Positions 12,246-23,989 of a stretch of DNA of 64,000 nt are shown here, piece after piece. A program made the position numbers and the translations under genes. The stretch is from Brachynemurus nebulosus (Eukaryota > Arthropoda > Insecta > Neuroptera > Myrmeleontidae), in the NCBI GenBank assembly GCA_035578155.1, contig JAPWDM010000005.1, positions 40,810,365 through 40,874,364 on the forward strand, in the 5' to 3' direction. The notes under the pieces were generated by a model that was given only the letters and a program-made list of their open reading frames with translations, ran no database searches and was not told the origin of the DNA. Position 1 is the first letter of the stretch; every line of letters begins with the position of its first letter.

Positions 12246-13830
12246 CTAAGTATTCTGACCTTTGGGTTCTTACCCCTGTGTAAAGGATATCTACAACTTT
12301 TTAAAATACCATGACTAATAGTTGAAATTCAAAGAGTATTCGTATTCTGTATATGTCTGTCCAATGATCGTTTATAAGAAACATTTTTGTGATTTGGAAA
12401 TTTGGAGGATTTGGCGAAAAATTAAATATCGTATTTTTGGATCCCCGTGGCAAGCTTGGTAGACACTTCTTGGGTTCTAGATATGTATATATTTTTTAAT
12501 ATTTTTTTTTGTAGCTCTTCTAAATTGATATTGAAACATCTACGATTTGAATCAGCAATATCTGTATGGTTTTTATTAAATACCCAGCTCTTCTACCCGT
12601 AGCGTCATTATATACTATAATTACTTGTATCATTATGGAGAATAAATTGTTTATGTTCATGTTTTCTTCAAGAATGGACAGAATATTTTTTTTTAGCTTT
12701 TATTAAATAAAAATAAAAATTGATAAGTTTCTCTAAAAGCATCAGTTTGATGAATATTAGATAAAAATCTTTTGAGAAAAAACTCACCGATTAAACACAA
12801 TGGATGCAATAACTATAAATACATCGTATCTACAAATTAATGTTGAATTTAACGATTTTTTTTTCCTCAAAAAAATTTCACTCTTTATTATTATTTTTTT
12901 TTTTGGGGGGGGGGGTTCAGATATCCCTAAAAAACCGATTGAACTGGATACTTTAAGTTCTTTCATATGTTTTCCTAAAATAATCAGTTCTGCTTCTACC
13001 AAACGATACAACTTTCTAATATTCATTTTACTTATGATTCAAAATTAGTAAGATCTACTTTGAAAGTATTTGTGGACGCTGTATTTATAATATATACACA
13101 TGCCTCCATTCGAGAAGGATAGCATGAGAGGTTTTTTGTTGGCAATCATGAACTTTTAGTTTGAGAAAACTTGTTTCAAGGATATATTTTATCTATTACC
13201 AACACATACACGCTTAAACTTCCATACCATTCAAAATATATACAAAAAATTTATTAATAAATTATTATATTCTACCATGCTTGGTTTTAATAGCACTACT
13301 CTAGTAGCAAGTTAAGCTATGGTCGCTTGCCTATTTTGAATTTTATCGAAATATATTTTTCTTGTCTGGTTTTTTGGTGAAAGGCAATTTTAGAGCTGCA
13401 AAATATTTATAGTTAAGTAGTACATACCATGTGTATAGATAGGTATGTAAGCTTTGGTACCGTGTTTGGGGATAAATTATTTCAAATCAATTCAATGAAA
13501 ATTATTTATTTAATTGGATTCAGATAAGATCTGTCGCAAGTGACTAAGCGTCTATAAGGTAATTTATGTTTTGTTAACGGTTCACTTACAACTGAAGCGA
13601 GTTTTTTGAAACACATTTCAGTTTTTTCGATTCATGTTTATTAGAATTAAAATATTGCCTATTTTTTTTCCACAACGTTTTGCGATAAAGCCCAAAATAC
13701 TTGCAAGTTAACTCTAAAATTTTTGCATAACATTGCTGAGCTCATTCTCCCCAAAATTCGCCATTTTCCATAAAAGTATGCCTTTTTTGACCATACATTA
13801 CTGTATTTTCCTCAGCAATAGAATTTCTAA
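12246..13830. other. AT-rich DNA, nothing firm
   Basis: A minus-strand frame starting at 13026 reads MNIRKLYRLVEAELIILG before running into homopolymer-encoded residues (poly-C/poly-A at 12900-12916). The first 35 residues look more protein-like than most frames here, but I do not recognise them. The rest shows no structure. Confidence 0.4.
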
Positions 13831-13834
13831 TTAA

Positions 13835-14757
13835 CCCTAGAATCATACATTGGTCTACGAGTCAAGTTAATCATACATCGGCGTCATTTTGATGAATGGA
13901 CTTTTTACGGGGAGTTTTAGAGTTTATTTGCAAAAAACATTTTTTTTACATAACAATATTACAAAAGCGAACAAAATATTTAAAAAAAATTGGATTTGGA
14001 AAAATTTCTTAATATAAATGTTTATTAATTTTTTAATCTTTTTATCAAAGCATATTTTCATTATAAAAATTAAAAAATACATAAATACATCAATTGTATC
14101 ATAAAACATGTCTTTCAAATAATTAATTTATGAACTATTATGAGTCAGTGGACATGTGTGACTTTACAGAATGTGAAAATTCTCAGTCATAAATATTCCT
14201 ATAGATATGTAGTTATGTCCCCATTAGGCACATTTGCAAATTTTCTAAAATTTGTTAGTAATTTTTTAAATAAGATCTCAAAAAATAATAAAAATTAAAA
14301 TATTTTCCACAAAATAAATTGTTAATCTTTTATTAAGTCATTCGAAACGCATTCTTTAGTTTTCGATTCAATATATTAAAATTTCAGTATTATGTCGTCT
14401 CTATAAGTCAAACAGCTGTAATCATCTTTCACATTATCATAATCATTGAATAAATTAATTGTAACATCCATATCTTTAATAAATTTTAGAAAAATTAGGA
14501 AAACTTTTATATGTGGAGTACAAAATTTAAAAAAAAAAACATCGGTTAATCATACATCGTCGTTCTTTTGACGCACACTATTTCAGTATAAAAAAAAACG
14601 ACAATAGCTATAAACAAAATTTATACGTCTTATGTGTTATAATAACAAATAAATTAGATAATAGAAGTTTCACAGCAAGCAGGCAACGACAAGTTGTAGT
14701 ATTGGAGCAGGTAGAGAAGTTCGTTCGTCGTTTTGACGAGTACGTATGATTCTAGGG
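13835..14757. mobile_element. Non-autonomous piggyBac-type element
   Basis: The element is flanked by TTAA on both sides (13831-13834 and 14758-14761), the signature target site of piggyBac. Its ends are CCCTAGAATCATAC and GTATGATTCTAGGG, perfect 14-base inverted repeats in the piggyBac CCCTAGAA style. Subterminal copies of gttaatcatacatcg occur near 13866 and 14545, with a related inverted word near the right end (tcgtcgttttgacgagtacg). At 923 bases it is too short for a transposase of about 600 residues and no catalytic-domain frame was found. A patch at 14390-14480 is weakly protein-like on the minus strand but unassigned. Confidence 0.88.
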
Positions 14758-14761
14758 TTAA

Positions 14762-15574
14762 AAAGAAACATCAACGATATATTTTTTATTCCAAATTTTG
14801 TTTAATTTTGTTGGTTTCAATTGATTTTCATCATTTTTGTTCATAACCCAGTGTCATTCAGAAAAAGTTTGATCAGTTTCATACTGTGAATTTAAAACAA
14901 AATTCCATAAATTCAGCTTCTCAAAAGATTTTCTTCGAAAGTCTAACAAATTCTATTTACTGTACCTACATGCTTTTATAATTACTTTTTTATTTTACTT
15001 TTTTTAGAATTATAAAGAAAGTACTTCCTAGAGGAAGTAAACGGTTTTAATAACAGAAAATTTATTTTATAAAAAAAAAATAAAATTTTTATAATAAAGA
15101 ATATTTTAATATTTAAAGAAAAAACGAAAACTAACACTGAAAAATGTACATAGTAACCCTGTTGTTATATAGAAATAAAAAATTAAAAACAAACATTTTT
15201 ATTTACTCTGTTAGAAACAAGAAATGTTAATATATTTTATTAAAATAGAAGGTAGTTTTTTTTACTTTGAGTCATAGTTAGAAAGGAGATAATAATGATC
15301 CTATTCTTAACAACGCCGCTCGCAAGCAGATTGCTTAAATACTCCTGTCGCAGCATCCTGCATAACATGGCGAATTTCCGTTTAAAAAAAATTAGTTTTT
15401 CTCGTTGAAATTAGTTGACATAGAATAATAGTTTAAAGACCTTTTTATGTGACTTCTTGGTCTCTTTTCAATGGTGTAAACAAAATTTCACAAAAATTTT
15501 TGAATAAGTGTAAATTTTGGCAAAAAACTAATTTTTTTTGACAAAAAATGCTCCAAAAACCATATTCCGAGCAT
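14762..15574. other. AT-rich DNA, nothing assigned
   Basis: Only a small hairpin at about 15018-15040 (tacttcctagaggaagta) stands out. No coding or terminal structure was seen. Confidence 0.5.
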
Positions 15575-15810
15575 TAGACGTGTCTGGCTAACAAACTTGT
15601 CCAGCGGTTTGGGATTTCTAACATTTTCACCAAATTTCGTATAAGGAGGACATTGCGTTCGAGAGTTATCGTGCGGACACACAAATACACACAAATACAT
15701 TTTAGTGAATGTTATTTTCGGTTTCTAGGGATCTCAAAACAAATTTCTACCATGGTCCCGGGTTCAAGTCACGTCATGATAGTGGCTGTAGTAGCTGATT
15801 TTTTTATTCG
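15575..15810 (+). repeat. Dispersed repeat copy B
   Basis: This is the relative of 2836-3080 without the long TA tract. It carries gtctggctaacaaac, caccaaatttcgt, gagttatcgtgcgg, an acacaaatac doublet and tcaaaacaaatttc in the same order. It lacks recognisable ends or coding capacity. Confidence 0.5.
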
Positions 15811-18264
15811 AAAATTCTCTAAAACGAGCACACTTCTATTTTGTTACCTTAATTTAGCGAGCGGCTAGCGAACAGTGTTATTATTCTTAGAAAGCTAAGT
15901 TTGTCCAGATGAATTGGAATTTTGTAAGAAATTGCGGTATTTGTATATAAGCGGTTTGTTTTCTTTTTTGACTTACCTTGTTACGAAATAATGTAAGAAA
16001 GAACTATGTTATTTCGACGTAACCTACAAAAAAGTTCGCTAGTAATCTAAGTGTGTTCGCGAAAAAGTATCATATTTGTTTTTTTGGTTTCATATTGCAA
16101 CTTTTTGCATAAATAACTATCATTATAAAAAAAAAAGTAAAATTAACTTGAATTTGTTCAACTGTTGAAGTAAATTGCTATGTGTCTAAGCGTGAGGCGA
16201 AAGATGAACTTTGCAATTTCTTTTATTTTGCAATTAAGTAACAAAACATTCTTTTTATTTTTAATTAAAACTAAAATTATGTATTTGAGTGCCCGCGTTG
16301 TTATAAAACTTTTTGCATATGTAATTAAGAACTACAAAAAATATTCGTATACATATTTGTGTTCATACATATACATACATATATACGTATGTATGCGTGT
16401 TTTGCTATTTTATTAAATGCATAATCGAGTTGGCTTTTTTGCTGCTTGCTTCTACATATTTGAATGACATCATCGAAACCTCGCTCGGTCGTTGCCAATC
16501 TCCCAGTGTGCGTTCTCTTCCAATCCAATAAGTTGGAAGATATTTTAGGTACAGTTCGCGACAACAATCAGGAAGTTAAAATTAATTTTGTAGTTTGTCG
16601 CTAAATCTCTGACAAGGCAAGAAAGTTAAAAGTGACATGTTATTAGATACTCAAAAACGAAGACCTTATTTGTTAATATGGTCCATTTCAGTTAAATTTA
16701 ACCATGCTTCATCACATGAATTTAAATAATTTCCGTTTTTTTGGCTTTATCTCTTTCATTATTGCACTTACGTAAATTTTAAAATTGCAGTTTGTTCTTA
16801 GAAAAGAATAGAACCTTGATTTGTTTTGAATATAAGAATTATTTAATTTTTTAACTTCGATTCATGATCAATTTTATTTGAAACAGGGTATAGTAAGATC
16901 GTTATCACCTCTTCATTTTCTAACTTTACTAATTACTCAACATAGGTATAAAAATTAAAGTCAAAATTTTTAGCATAATTATATTTCGAAGTCACTGCAG
17001 TGTGTTTACACTATGTATTTTTAAAATGATGTACTAGTGTCTGTGTATACATTCGCAGGTTTTTTTCATAAAAGGTAATATCGATTTTCTTGTGACACCA
17101 ATCGAAGCGTATTAACGTCAGTATGATTACTGATTAATTTGATAGCAGATAATTCGGTTGGGCCGTGTTTTTTTCTATTTTGGTGCTTTTCTTTAAAAGT
17201 AGAAATTTGGTCGTGTGAATCTTAAGAATCGTATGTGTTTCAAACATACCCTCCACTTTTTTTACAATAATTTATTATCTTTTATTGAAATGTGAGGATA
17301 AGGAAAGTGGTAAAGAAACTATAATTTAAAAGGGATACGGCGGCAGTCGTGTTGTTGCCGGAATTATGCGGATATTTATCTGAATTTTTTGCGAAGAAAA
17401 GCCTTAGAAAAACCTCCACGAATATGCTTGGGCAACATTTAGGACATAAAACTGTAATTTAACAAAAACGCCGTGAGCAGCGGCGTCCCATCACGGAAGT
17501 CGAATTTTTCCTTTCATCTTCGGTATTGAATGTCTACAAGCAAAATGTAATTGAAAGTCTACAAGCGATTTGTCATTTTGGTGGTTTCAAAACTGATGAT
17601 GAGTGTCCGGTTAATCGGGGCTTTAAAAAAAGGTTTTAAGTTTTTAAGGGCTGAATCTCAGTAAATCTCAATTTTGTGCCGATAGCAGTTAGCAGGAATA
17701 AAGCCAACACAATTCGTATGAGGGCATTCCTACCCATGCTTATCCGCCAATTGCCTTGGTGTTTTATTTTTAAATATTAAAAAAGGAACTTCAATAGTAA
17801 ACTTGAAAGCCTTTATGAAGATATTTTTTCTTTCCAAAAAAATCGAAAATTTCTATTTTATAAATAATAAAAATCCAAAATTCCTACTTTATAAATAAAC
17901 AGTGACTTTAATAATATTTTTAAATTACTTAATATTTGTGTATTGCATTTGTTACAAAAGTAAATTCATTTTTTGCAATTCTGAATTAAAAATTTAACTT
18001 TATAGTTGCCTGTGATTGTGTCAAAATGGCTTACTTTTTTCCACGCGTGAAAAAAAGTATTTACTTTTTTTCACGCGTGAATAAAACTATAAGCAATTTT
18101 CATTCCTACAGTAACGCTGCAAGTCATAGTTAGTTATTCATGAAATATTAGAAGAAATATTTTGAATTTTTTTAAATAAATGTATCAAATTTTTAATAAA
18201 CTGAGATCGTATTTCCATTTGTTATTGAATTTTTATTTATTATAAGTATTAATAATACAATTTT
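15811..18264. other. AT-rich DNA with short palindromes
   Basis: No gene was recognised. The 16325-16567 minus frame has a moderately GC-rich head (gcgttctcttccaatcc on the plus strand) but no family match. A tatac/atgt-type simple stretch lies at 16350-16400. Two CACGCGTG palindromes lie at 18042-18049 and 18072-18079. Confidence 0.45.
18032..18081. repeat. Paired CACGCGTG palindromes
   Basis: CACGCGTG occurs at 18042-18049 and 18072-18079, each flanked by T-rich left and A-rich right arms. The first site is a longer palindrome (tacttttttc to gaaaaaagta). The two sites are 30 bases apart, about three helical turns. They lie about 190 bases beyond the 3' end of the recombinase relic. They could be protein-binding sites or a small duplication. 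Confidence 0.5.
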
Positions 18265-19409
18265 TTACCTTACAAAATTTACAGGGGTCAGGGGAGAATT
18301 TTCTTTACTTATATTTGTAATTTCCTGCACATTTGAAGATTTTTCTAAAGAATCTTTTGTTCCTCCTAATATTTTAATTGAAATTTCTTTTTTATTTTTA
18401 ATTGAATTTTCTACGTAGCCCTCTGCAACAGTACTAGATTTCCACCCGCCATGGCGCTTAAGTACCTATTGATATATCTACGCCAGTGTCGGCTAATAGT
18501 GAAGCTGATGATCGTCTAAAACAGTAGCCAGTATATTGGTCACAATTAGCTAAATTTAGAAACTGTGATTTTTTTTGGAAATTCTGCAATTATGTGTATT
18601 CCCACTGGCCGCGAAACACATCTTTCATGCCTGTAGGTTAGAAAAAACGAGAAAGTGTCGTATTTTGTGGTCGCAGGTTCATATATTTTCTAAAAATATC
18701 AAGCATATTTATTTTTGGCACATTTCCCTTGGTTTTAAAAAATTCTCTTGAAGTTTTTGTTTTTGTATCCGGTACAGAAATTTTTATACAATCACCCATA
18801 TCTTCAATATCTGAAATTGTTATTTTGATAATTTCGTCCCGACGACAAGTACCGGCAATACTCACTATTAATGCCATCTATAAAGTTAAAAATATATTAA
18901 CAATTGAAAATAAATTATGCATACATGTAAATTTTTACCTTCATTAATAAATAATTTTTGTCATCTGCTGACTGCAGAATTTTAGCGATTTGTTCTTTAG
19001 TGAAAATTTTAGATTTTTTTGCTTTATAGCCTTTTGATTTCCTTTTTAAAAATGCTATTGATGTAGTAAATTTACCAATATCTATGTTTCTTTTCATTCT
19101 GAGTGTAGCCTTTAACATTGAATAGTGACTCCACATAGTTGAAGCTTTTTGGTTTTCCATTTTTTGTGAAAAATAGGCAAGCAGTATTTTTTGGTCTACT
19201 ATTTTAATTTTTTTCTCATTGCACCACTCACTGAATTTCTTGTAGGCAATTTCGTACAAATTCTTTGATTTTGTTGGTAGTAGCGCCGATATTGCAGCTT
19301 CTGTAGCTACTTCAACATCCATTGGTGTGTTATTTATTAATTCACACATTTTATGATTAAAAATATTACTTTTTAGAGAAACACGTCTTTCTTTGAAGGC
19401 AGTTAACAA
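18265..19409 (-). pseudogene. Crypton-like tyrosine recombinase, broken
   Basis: The enzyme family cuts and rejoins DNA through a catalytic tyrosine and moves Crypton- and DIRS-type elements. Exon 1 (to 18939; first ATG 19347-19349) encodes an N-terminal core-binding region with LPTKSKNLYEIAYKKFSEW and ILLAYFSQKM. A 61-base intron joins it in phase to exon 2, which carries the first catalytic Arg block GTCRRDEI and stops at 18638. Beyond that the family signature continues in shifted frames: FRRSSASLLADTGVDIS at about 18480-18520, KRHGGWKSSTVAEGY at 18415-18460 with the catalytic Tyr codon at 18415-18417, and a stop at 18265-18267. At least three frame changes separate these parts, near 18640, 18560 and 18465. 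Where the HxxR motif is expected the sequence reads YCFR, so the His is apparently replaced by Tyr. The gene is therefore inactive. A domesticated host copy elsewhere cannot be excluded. Confidence 0.8.
18878..18938 (-). other. 61-base spliceosomal intron in the recombinase
   Basis: On the minus strand the donor is GAAG|GTAAAAAT and the acceptor is CTTTATAG|ATGGC. Removing these 61 bases joins codon LLMK to MALIVSIAG in phase 0 and restores one reading frame across the recombinase core. Without it the frame stops at 18915. The pyrimidine tract is weak and AT-rich, as is common for short insect introns. Confidence 0.75.
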
Positions 19410-19644
19410 ATAAACAATTCAACATTTGTAAATAACCTGCTTACTAGATTTGAATAATATTTAGTTAATAAATATAAATTTTTTTGTTTATGGTACGTTC
19501 CTGGGTTATAATAGTGAATATAAACTATAGTTACCCATGAATTATTATAAAAAATATGATAAATAAATACATATAACATAGGTTTATATATAATTGAAAT
19601 AATACTATTATTAATAAAATTTTACTATTTTAAATCAGAATTGC

Positions 19645-19796
19645 AAAAAATATTGTATGCAACACGTACAAAATGAGTGTTTTGTTCACTCGTCTCAATT
19701 GTCCAACGAGGCCTGCGGGCCTCGTTGGACAAACTTACGACTCGTGAAAAAAATACCTTCATTTTGTAACTTGTTGCATAAATAAATATTTTTTTA
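19645..19796. mobile_element. Hairpin MITE with GC-rich tip
   Basis: The centre is a perfect 14-base inverted pair, TGTCCAACGAGGCC (19700-19713) and its complement (19718-19731), around a 4-base loop. Less perfect pairing extends outward through atgcaacacgtacaaaatga and tcattttgtaacttgttgcat to about 19645 and 19796. Its plan resembles the hairpin at 23838-23989. There is no coding capacity. The tip would form a very stable hairpin in single-stranded DNA or RNA. Confidence 0.7.
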
Positions 19797-19884
19797 AATT
19801 TTTTAAAATTACTATACGCCTACTTTGTATTAGAATAAAAATAATGCATTTAAAACACATTTAACAATACCATTGAATTCCGAT

Positions 19885-20535
19885 GTAAAAATGGGAGAGG
19901 TGGGGGAAAAGTAAGGTGGAATCCTTAAAAGGCACTAGCTGGATACTAACTCAATACACGTTCAAAATTTTAGCCCTCTAGGTTTCCTTAGAGAGCGTCT
20001 AGACGTATTAGAAAAATAACGAAAAAATCAAGGAAATATTGGCGTAAAAACGGGGGGTAAGGTTTAAAAGTTGAAACCTCCAAAAAGCAGTGGCTAACTA
20101 TTAGCTTAACCTGTACACAAAATTTCAGCCCTCTAGGTTTAATTGGGGAGATTTTGACCGGAACGAAACTGTTAAAAAACAAGAAAAATTATGTTCTTTT
20201 TGGTATAAAAATGGTGGGGGTAAGGGTTAAAAGCTGAGACCCCCAAAAGGCACCCCCTTGATACTAACTCAAACCGAATACAAAATTTCAGGCCTCTAGG
20301 TTTATTTGGGTGACATACGAGTGGTACAAACTTCGAAAACGTTAAAAAAGCATGAAATTGTTGCTCAAAAATGAGGGGAGTGGGGGTAAAACATTAAAAA
20401 CCTCCAAAAAGCACAACCTAGGTACAAACTCTATCAACACACCAAATTTCAACCCTGGGGAGCTGTGGGCGTGTTAGATCCAGCCAAAATCGTTTTCTCC
20501 CCCTCTACTCCCTCCACATCATCCTAGGAAGCTGA
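19885..20535 (+). repeat. Four-unit tandem array, about 160-base unit
   Basis: Units are recognised by aaaaggcac/aaaaagcac followed by gatactaactcaa, caaaatttcagccctctagg and a G-rich spacer (gggggtaagg). They begin near 19917, 20079, 20233 and 20394. The array ends with gctgaattttgaatatgg near 20533. The same unit type and the same 3' flank occur at 39780-40170, so this is a dispersed element that contains tandem repeats rather than a local satellite. No coding frame was seen. Confidence 0.8.
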
Positions 20536-20774
20536 ATTTTGAATATGGTGTGGATAATTGACCGAAACATTATTTTCAACCGGTTTGGAAAAGTTTTATT
20601 GTTTTGTCGTAACATTTTGTCGTGGACTGTAAACATCATCTATATGTATCACATGTGCCATTGTCTTTTTGTGAGGCCCTCCAACACTTGAAATAGCAAA
20701 TTGAAAGTATTTGAACCAGCTTTGCAAGCTGCCCGGTAATGCTTAATACATATACATATACAGAATGTGTACTA

Positions 20775-21127
20775 CAGTGTATTTCTGTTATAACGTTCTC
20801 TTTTATAACGATTTTTCAGTTGTAGCGACGTAAAAATGTATTTTCTATGAAAATTTTTTTATGCGGTCCCGATTTACTGCATACAAGGTTTTTTTCTTAC
20901 AATCTGGAGTGAACTACATTTACTTTGTGCAGCTATTTATGAAGTTTCCGAATATTTTTCTATGCAATTTTTATGCGGCCTATTCACCGCATAAAATAAG
21001 TTTTGCGTACCTTTTATTTTGTATGTATTTATTATATTTATATTGTATTTATTTTCCACCTCTTTTTCCAATATAACAGTCAAATTTTTAGTAATCTCTT
21101 CATCGTCATCATAACCGGAATCCACTG
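20775..21127. mobile_element. pogo/Tigger-type MITE
   Basis: The left end CAGTGTATTTCTGTTATAAC pairs with the reverse complement of the right end, CAGTGGATTCCGGTTATGAT, with mismatches. TA flanks both ends (20773-20774 and 21128-21129). CAGTG plus GTTATAACG is the style of Tigger termini. A minus frame at 20937-21125 begins inside the terminal repeat and has no transposase motif, so it is taken as chance. The element is 353 bases and non-autonomous. Confidence 0.7.
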
Positions 21128-21129
21128 TA

Positions 21130-21907
21130 TGTAATTTTTTTTGTATTTTATTTCACCTGCTTGGTGATGTTAACGCCACCTTGAAGGATAACTATATAAA
21201 AAAGTGATAAAAAAATCTCTGACGTACTGAACAAACTTTTAAGTGATTCATTTTGATTGAAACAAAGAAAAAATGATGGTTTTAGACGAAAAACCATTAA
21301 CAAAATTTCCTTTTTAGCGTGCATGACGACGGATGATTTTTATAACATTTTGTTGTTTGGTAATTAACATAAATTGAAATAATTAATAATTAATGCAGGT
21401 ATATATAACTTACTAAAGTAATTGAATGTCATTACGTTTCAATGGCCTCCATGCGACATAACTAATTGTTGTGAATTAATTGAAAAATGAAATTTTGACA
21501 TGTTAATGATTTAAGTTTTTCCTGGAAATTTTCTGACAATGAAAATAAATGGATGTTTTCTACTAATTATCAAGCTCGTTAATTGAATTGTCTAGTAATT
21601 TTCAATAGTTTTTTCATAGATGGCACGATTTTTACAGATCTAGATTTATTGTGGCAATTTAGTTTTTGAGTTCGACACATTGAGTAAAAATTTAATATTT
21701 TTAGTGGCCGGATGACTTGAGATCTCACCAGTTAAAAATACAAACAGAATTAAAAGCTGTTTATCAGCTTTTGAACTAATATAGTTTCTTTTTTTTTTGA
21801 AACTCTTCTTCAAAGAACCCTTAATTGATTTTAACTTGTCTTCAAAGAACCCTTAATTGATAAAATTTGCGGTTGGCTTAGACTCATTCCCACTAAAAAT
21901 GTTACAT
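21130..21907. other. AT-rich DNA with one short duplication
   Basis: The 21-base word beginning cttcaaagaacccttaat occurs at 21809 and again at 21840. Nothing else was recognised. Confidence 0.5.
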
Positions 21908-22108
21908 TTTTTTCCTTTTTCGTTTTGACCGCTACCCAAAGTAATAAGAATTACAGGATATGTGTAAAAATTAAAATTTTTTAACAAAATCCATAAAAGA
22001 ATTTTATTTCCTTTTGTTCAACACCTGTATTTCGTAATCCTCATTACTTTGGGTAGCGGTCAAAACGAAAAAGAAAATTATTCTTCAACCTAAAAAGGAA
22101 AAATCATA
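21908..22108. mobile_element. Inverted-repeat MITE
   Basis: The arm at 21916-21945 (tttttcgttttgaccgctac and on) is matched inverted at 22043-22073, and pairing continues inward through agaattac/gtaatcct. The word ttacattttt lies just outside both ends (21902-21911 and 22109-22118) and may be a target-site duplication, although it is low complexity. No coding capacity. Confidence 0.65.
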
Positions 22109-22118
22109 TTACATTTTT

Positions 22119-23600
22119 GCTCATTGTATTGAGCTCAAAATTTTTTTAATTCACGGAACTCGAGCGCTCATATGTAGCTTCTAATTTTACGTTATTTGTT
22201 TTTTTTATTGTAAAAGTTGGGGGGACAGGTCGAGAGGGGTTATTCTTTTAGCAGTGATCTCCAAATTTCACAGTGTATTTTTGATATCGTTTCATTCAGT
22301 TCTTTTAATAATAATTTCAATTGTTACATGCAATTTGCATTTTTTTTGCTACATGTTAACTAAATGCTTCGTATTGAATAGCAACTAGAAGTCATTTTCA
22401 ATTTTAACGTAATTACACAATACGGTACTTGACTGTATTTAAAATTTTTGTCAAGTGTTAAATAATTCTATGCATTATCATTACATATGTCCAATTTTAA
22501 TGATGAAACATAAAAAAATTCGATAACTATTTAGAAATTTTATTTTGAAAATCGCCATTTTTCAACAAATATTCAAATTAATGAAAACGCGCCATTTCTT
22601 GAATATGACGTAACATTTTGTAGCTAGATATGTCGATTTTGATAATTTTCATCGGTAAGGTGAAATTGTGTTTTCTTTTGAATATTTCTATTAGCCTATA
22701 TATAAAGTAATAATAATCGACCAGAATTCAAATAAATACTTACTTTTACTTTGATATTTTATGAATATAATCAAAGTTTTGAGGTTATAAATATTGACAT
22801 TGACGTTTAGTTGCTTCAAACTATGACGTCACTATAGTGAGGAGTTTTTCCCGCCTTTTTCTCATTTAAAATTGTAGGGTTATTTTTTTGATGATTTTTT
22901 TACAGAATCTGTCGAAAATAAAAAAATCACTTAACTGATATAAAAAGACAATGCTTTTAGAATATTTTTGTAACTTCAGTCAAGTACCCTATTAGTAAGT
23001 AATAATTTATAAGTATTTCAAAAGCGGAAACGACGGTTATTCGTTATCCACTTCCTCGCTTACGTTTATTCCTATTTTGAGATAAATATGTTGAACATGT
23101 TATTTCTACACAAACTAGCTTTGGTGCCACAATCGATACAGATTCAATTCAGACAGTAACGACGCATACAGAAATAGGGTAAAAGTTTTTTGAAAGTAGA
23201 AATACAGATTTTGGCAATTCCGGAACGAAAAGACATGATTTACTCCCTCATAATAGGGAATAAAGTGCCACTTTTAGTTCCAAGGGACTAAAAAATTATT
23301 TTGCTCTCGCTTTCAAACCAATCAGCAAGCACAATTTACAGAAATTTAACTTAAATTAAATAGCGTTGCTAGGTAATTGAAAATAATAAACAAAGAGACA
23401 CGACAGAGATAAACATTTATATAGAGACAAACATTTATATTGTATCGTACAATTCACTGAGCAGTGAATCGAACATATTAACATGTTACCTAGAGATACC
23501 ACAGGCATTAAATTTTGAAGCATGACTCCATTTTAGTAAGCCCAACTTGTAACCAGGGAGCCTTGCTTATAAATATTAGATAAACCATTAAATTAATGGT
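22119..23600. other. AT-rich DNA, nothing assigned
   Basis: A G-rich spot (gttggggggacaggtcgaga) lies near 22216, and tccaagggactaaaa near 23279 resembles the arms of the hairpin at 23838. No gene or complete element was found. Confidence 0.5.
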
Positions 23601-23604
23601 TTGA

Positions 23605-23725
23605 CCGCCATTAAAATAATCCCATCAGTCAATTTTTTGCTCACATCAGTCAATTTTTTTTCTTCAATTTCTTAATCTATTTGTAATACACAGCATTCTC
23701 TCTAGTCGATTCTCTCCTCAATGGT
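23605..23725 (+). repeat. Dispersed repeat shared with 6.4 kb
   Basis: This is the second copy of the family described at 6420-6560, with gccattaaa, cagtcaattttttttcttc, caatttcttaatctatttg and tcctcaatgg in the same order. Confidence 0.5.
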
Positions 23726-23837
23726 ACAATTCGATTGATTTATCCAAAGTATACTTGATGGAATATTATTACATACAATTTGAATGACATTAAGTTTTTT
23801 TTTTTATTTTTCTAATTTTAAAGTATTCGGAATTGCA

Positions 23838-23989
23838 AAAAATAGTATATACACCACAGGACTAAAGTGTTTTTTTCATCCCTCGTGTGATTTGTTGCCC
23901 TCGGGCCTTTATAGGCCCTCTGACAACAAACTTCACACTCGGGATTAAAACTCACACTTTAGTCCCTTGGTGTATAACATACTATTATC
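23838..23989. mobile_element. Hairpin MITE
   Basis: The outer arms aatagtatatacacca and tggtgtataacatactatt and the inner arms gactaaagtg and cactttagtc pair, as do gtgtgatttgttgcc and the inverted gacaacaaacttcacac. The tip gggcctttataggccc folds on itself. The plan (AT outer arm, stop-start hairpin, GC tip) resembles 19645-19796, suggesting related families. No coding capacity. Confidence 0.7.

Noticed and set aside
12784..13026. Minus-strand frame beginning MNIRKLYRLVEAELIILG
   Set aside because: The first part looks protein-like but it runs into poly-C and poly-A encoded residues, and I could not link it to a family.
20937..21125. Minus-strand frame starting MDSGYDDDEE
   Set aside because: It starts inside a MITE terminal repeat and has no transposase motifs.
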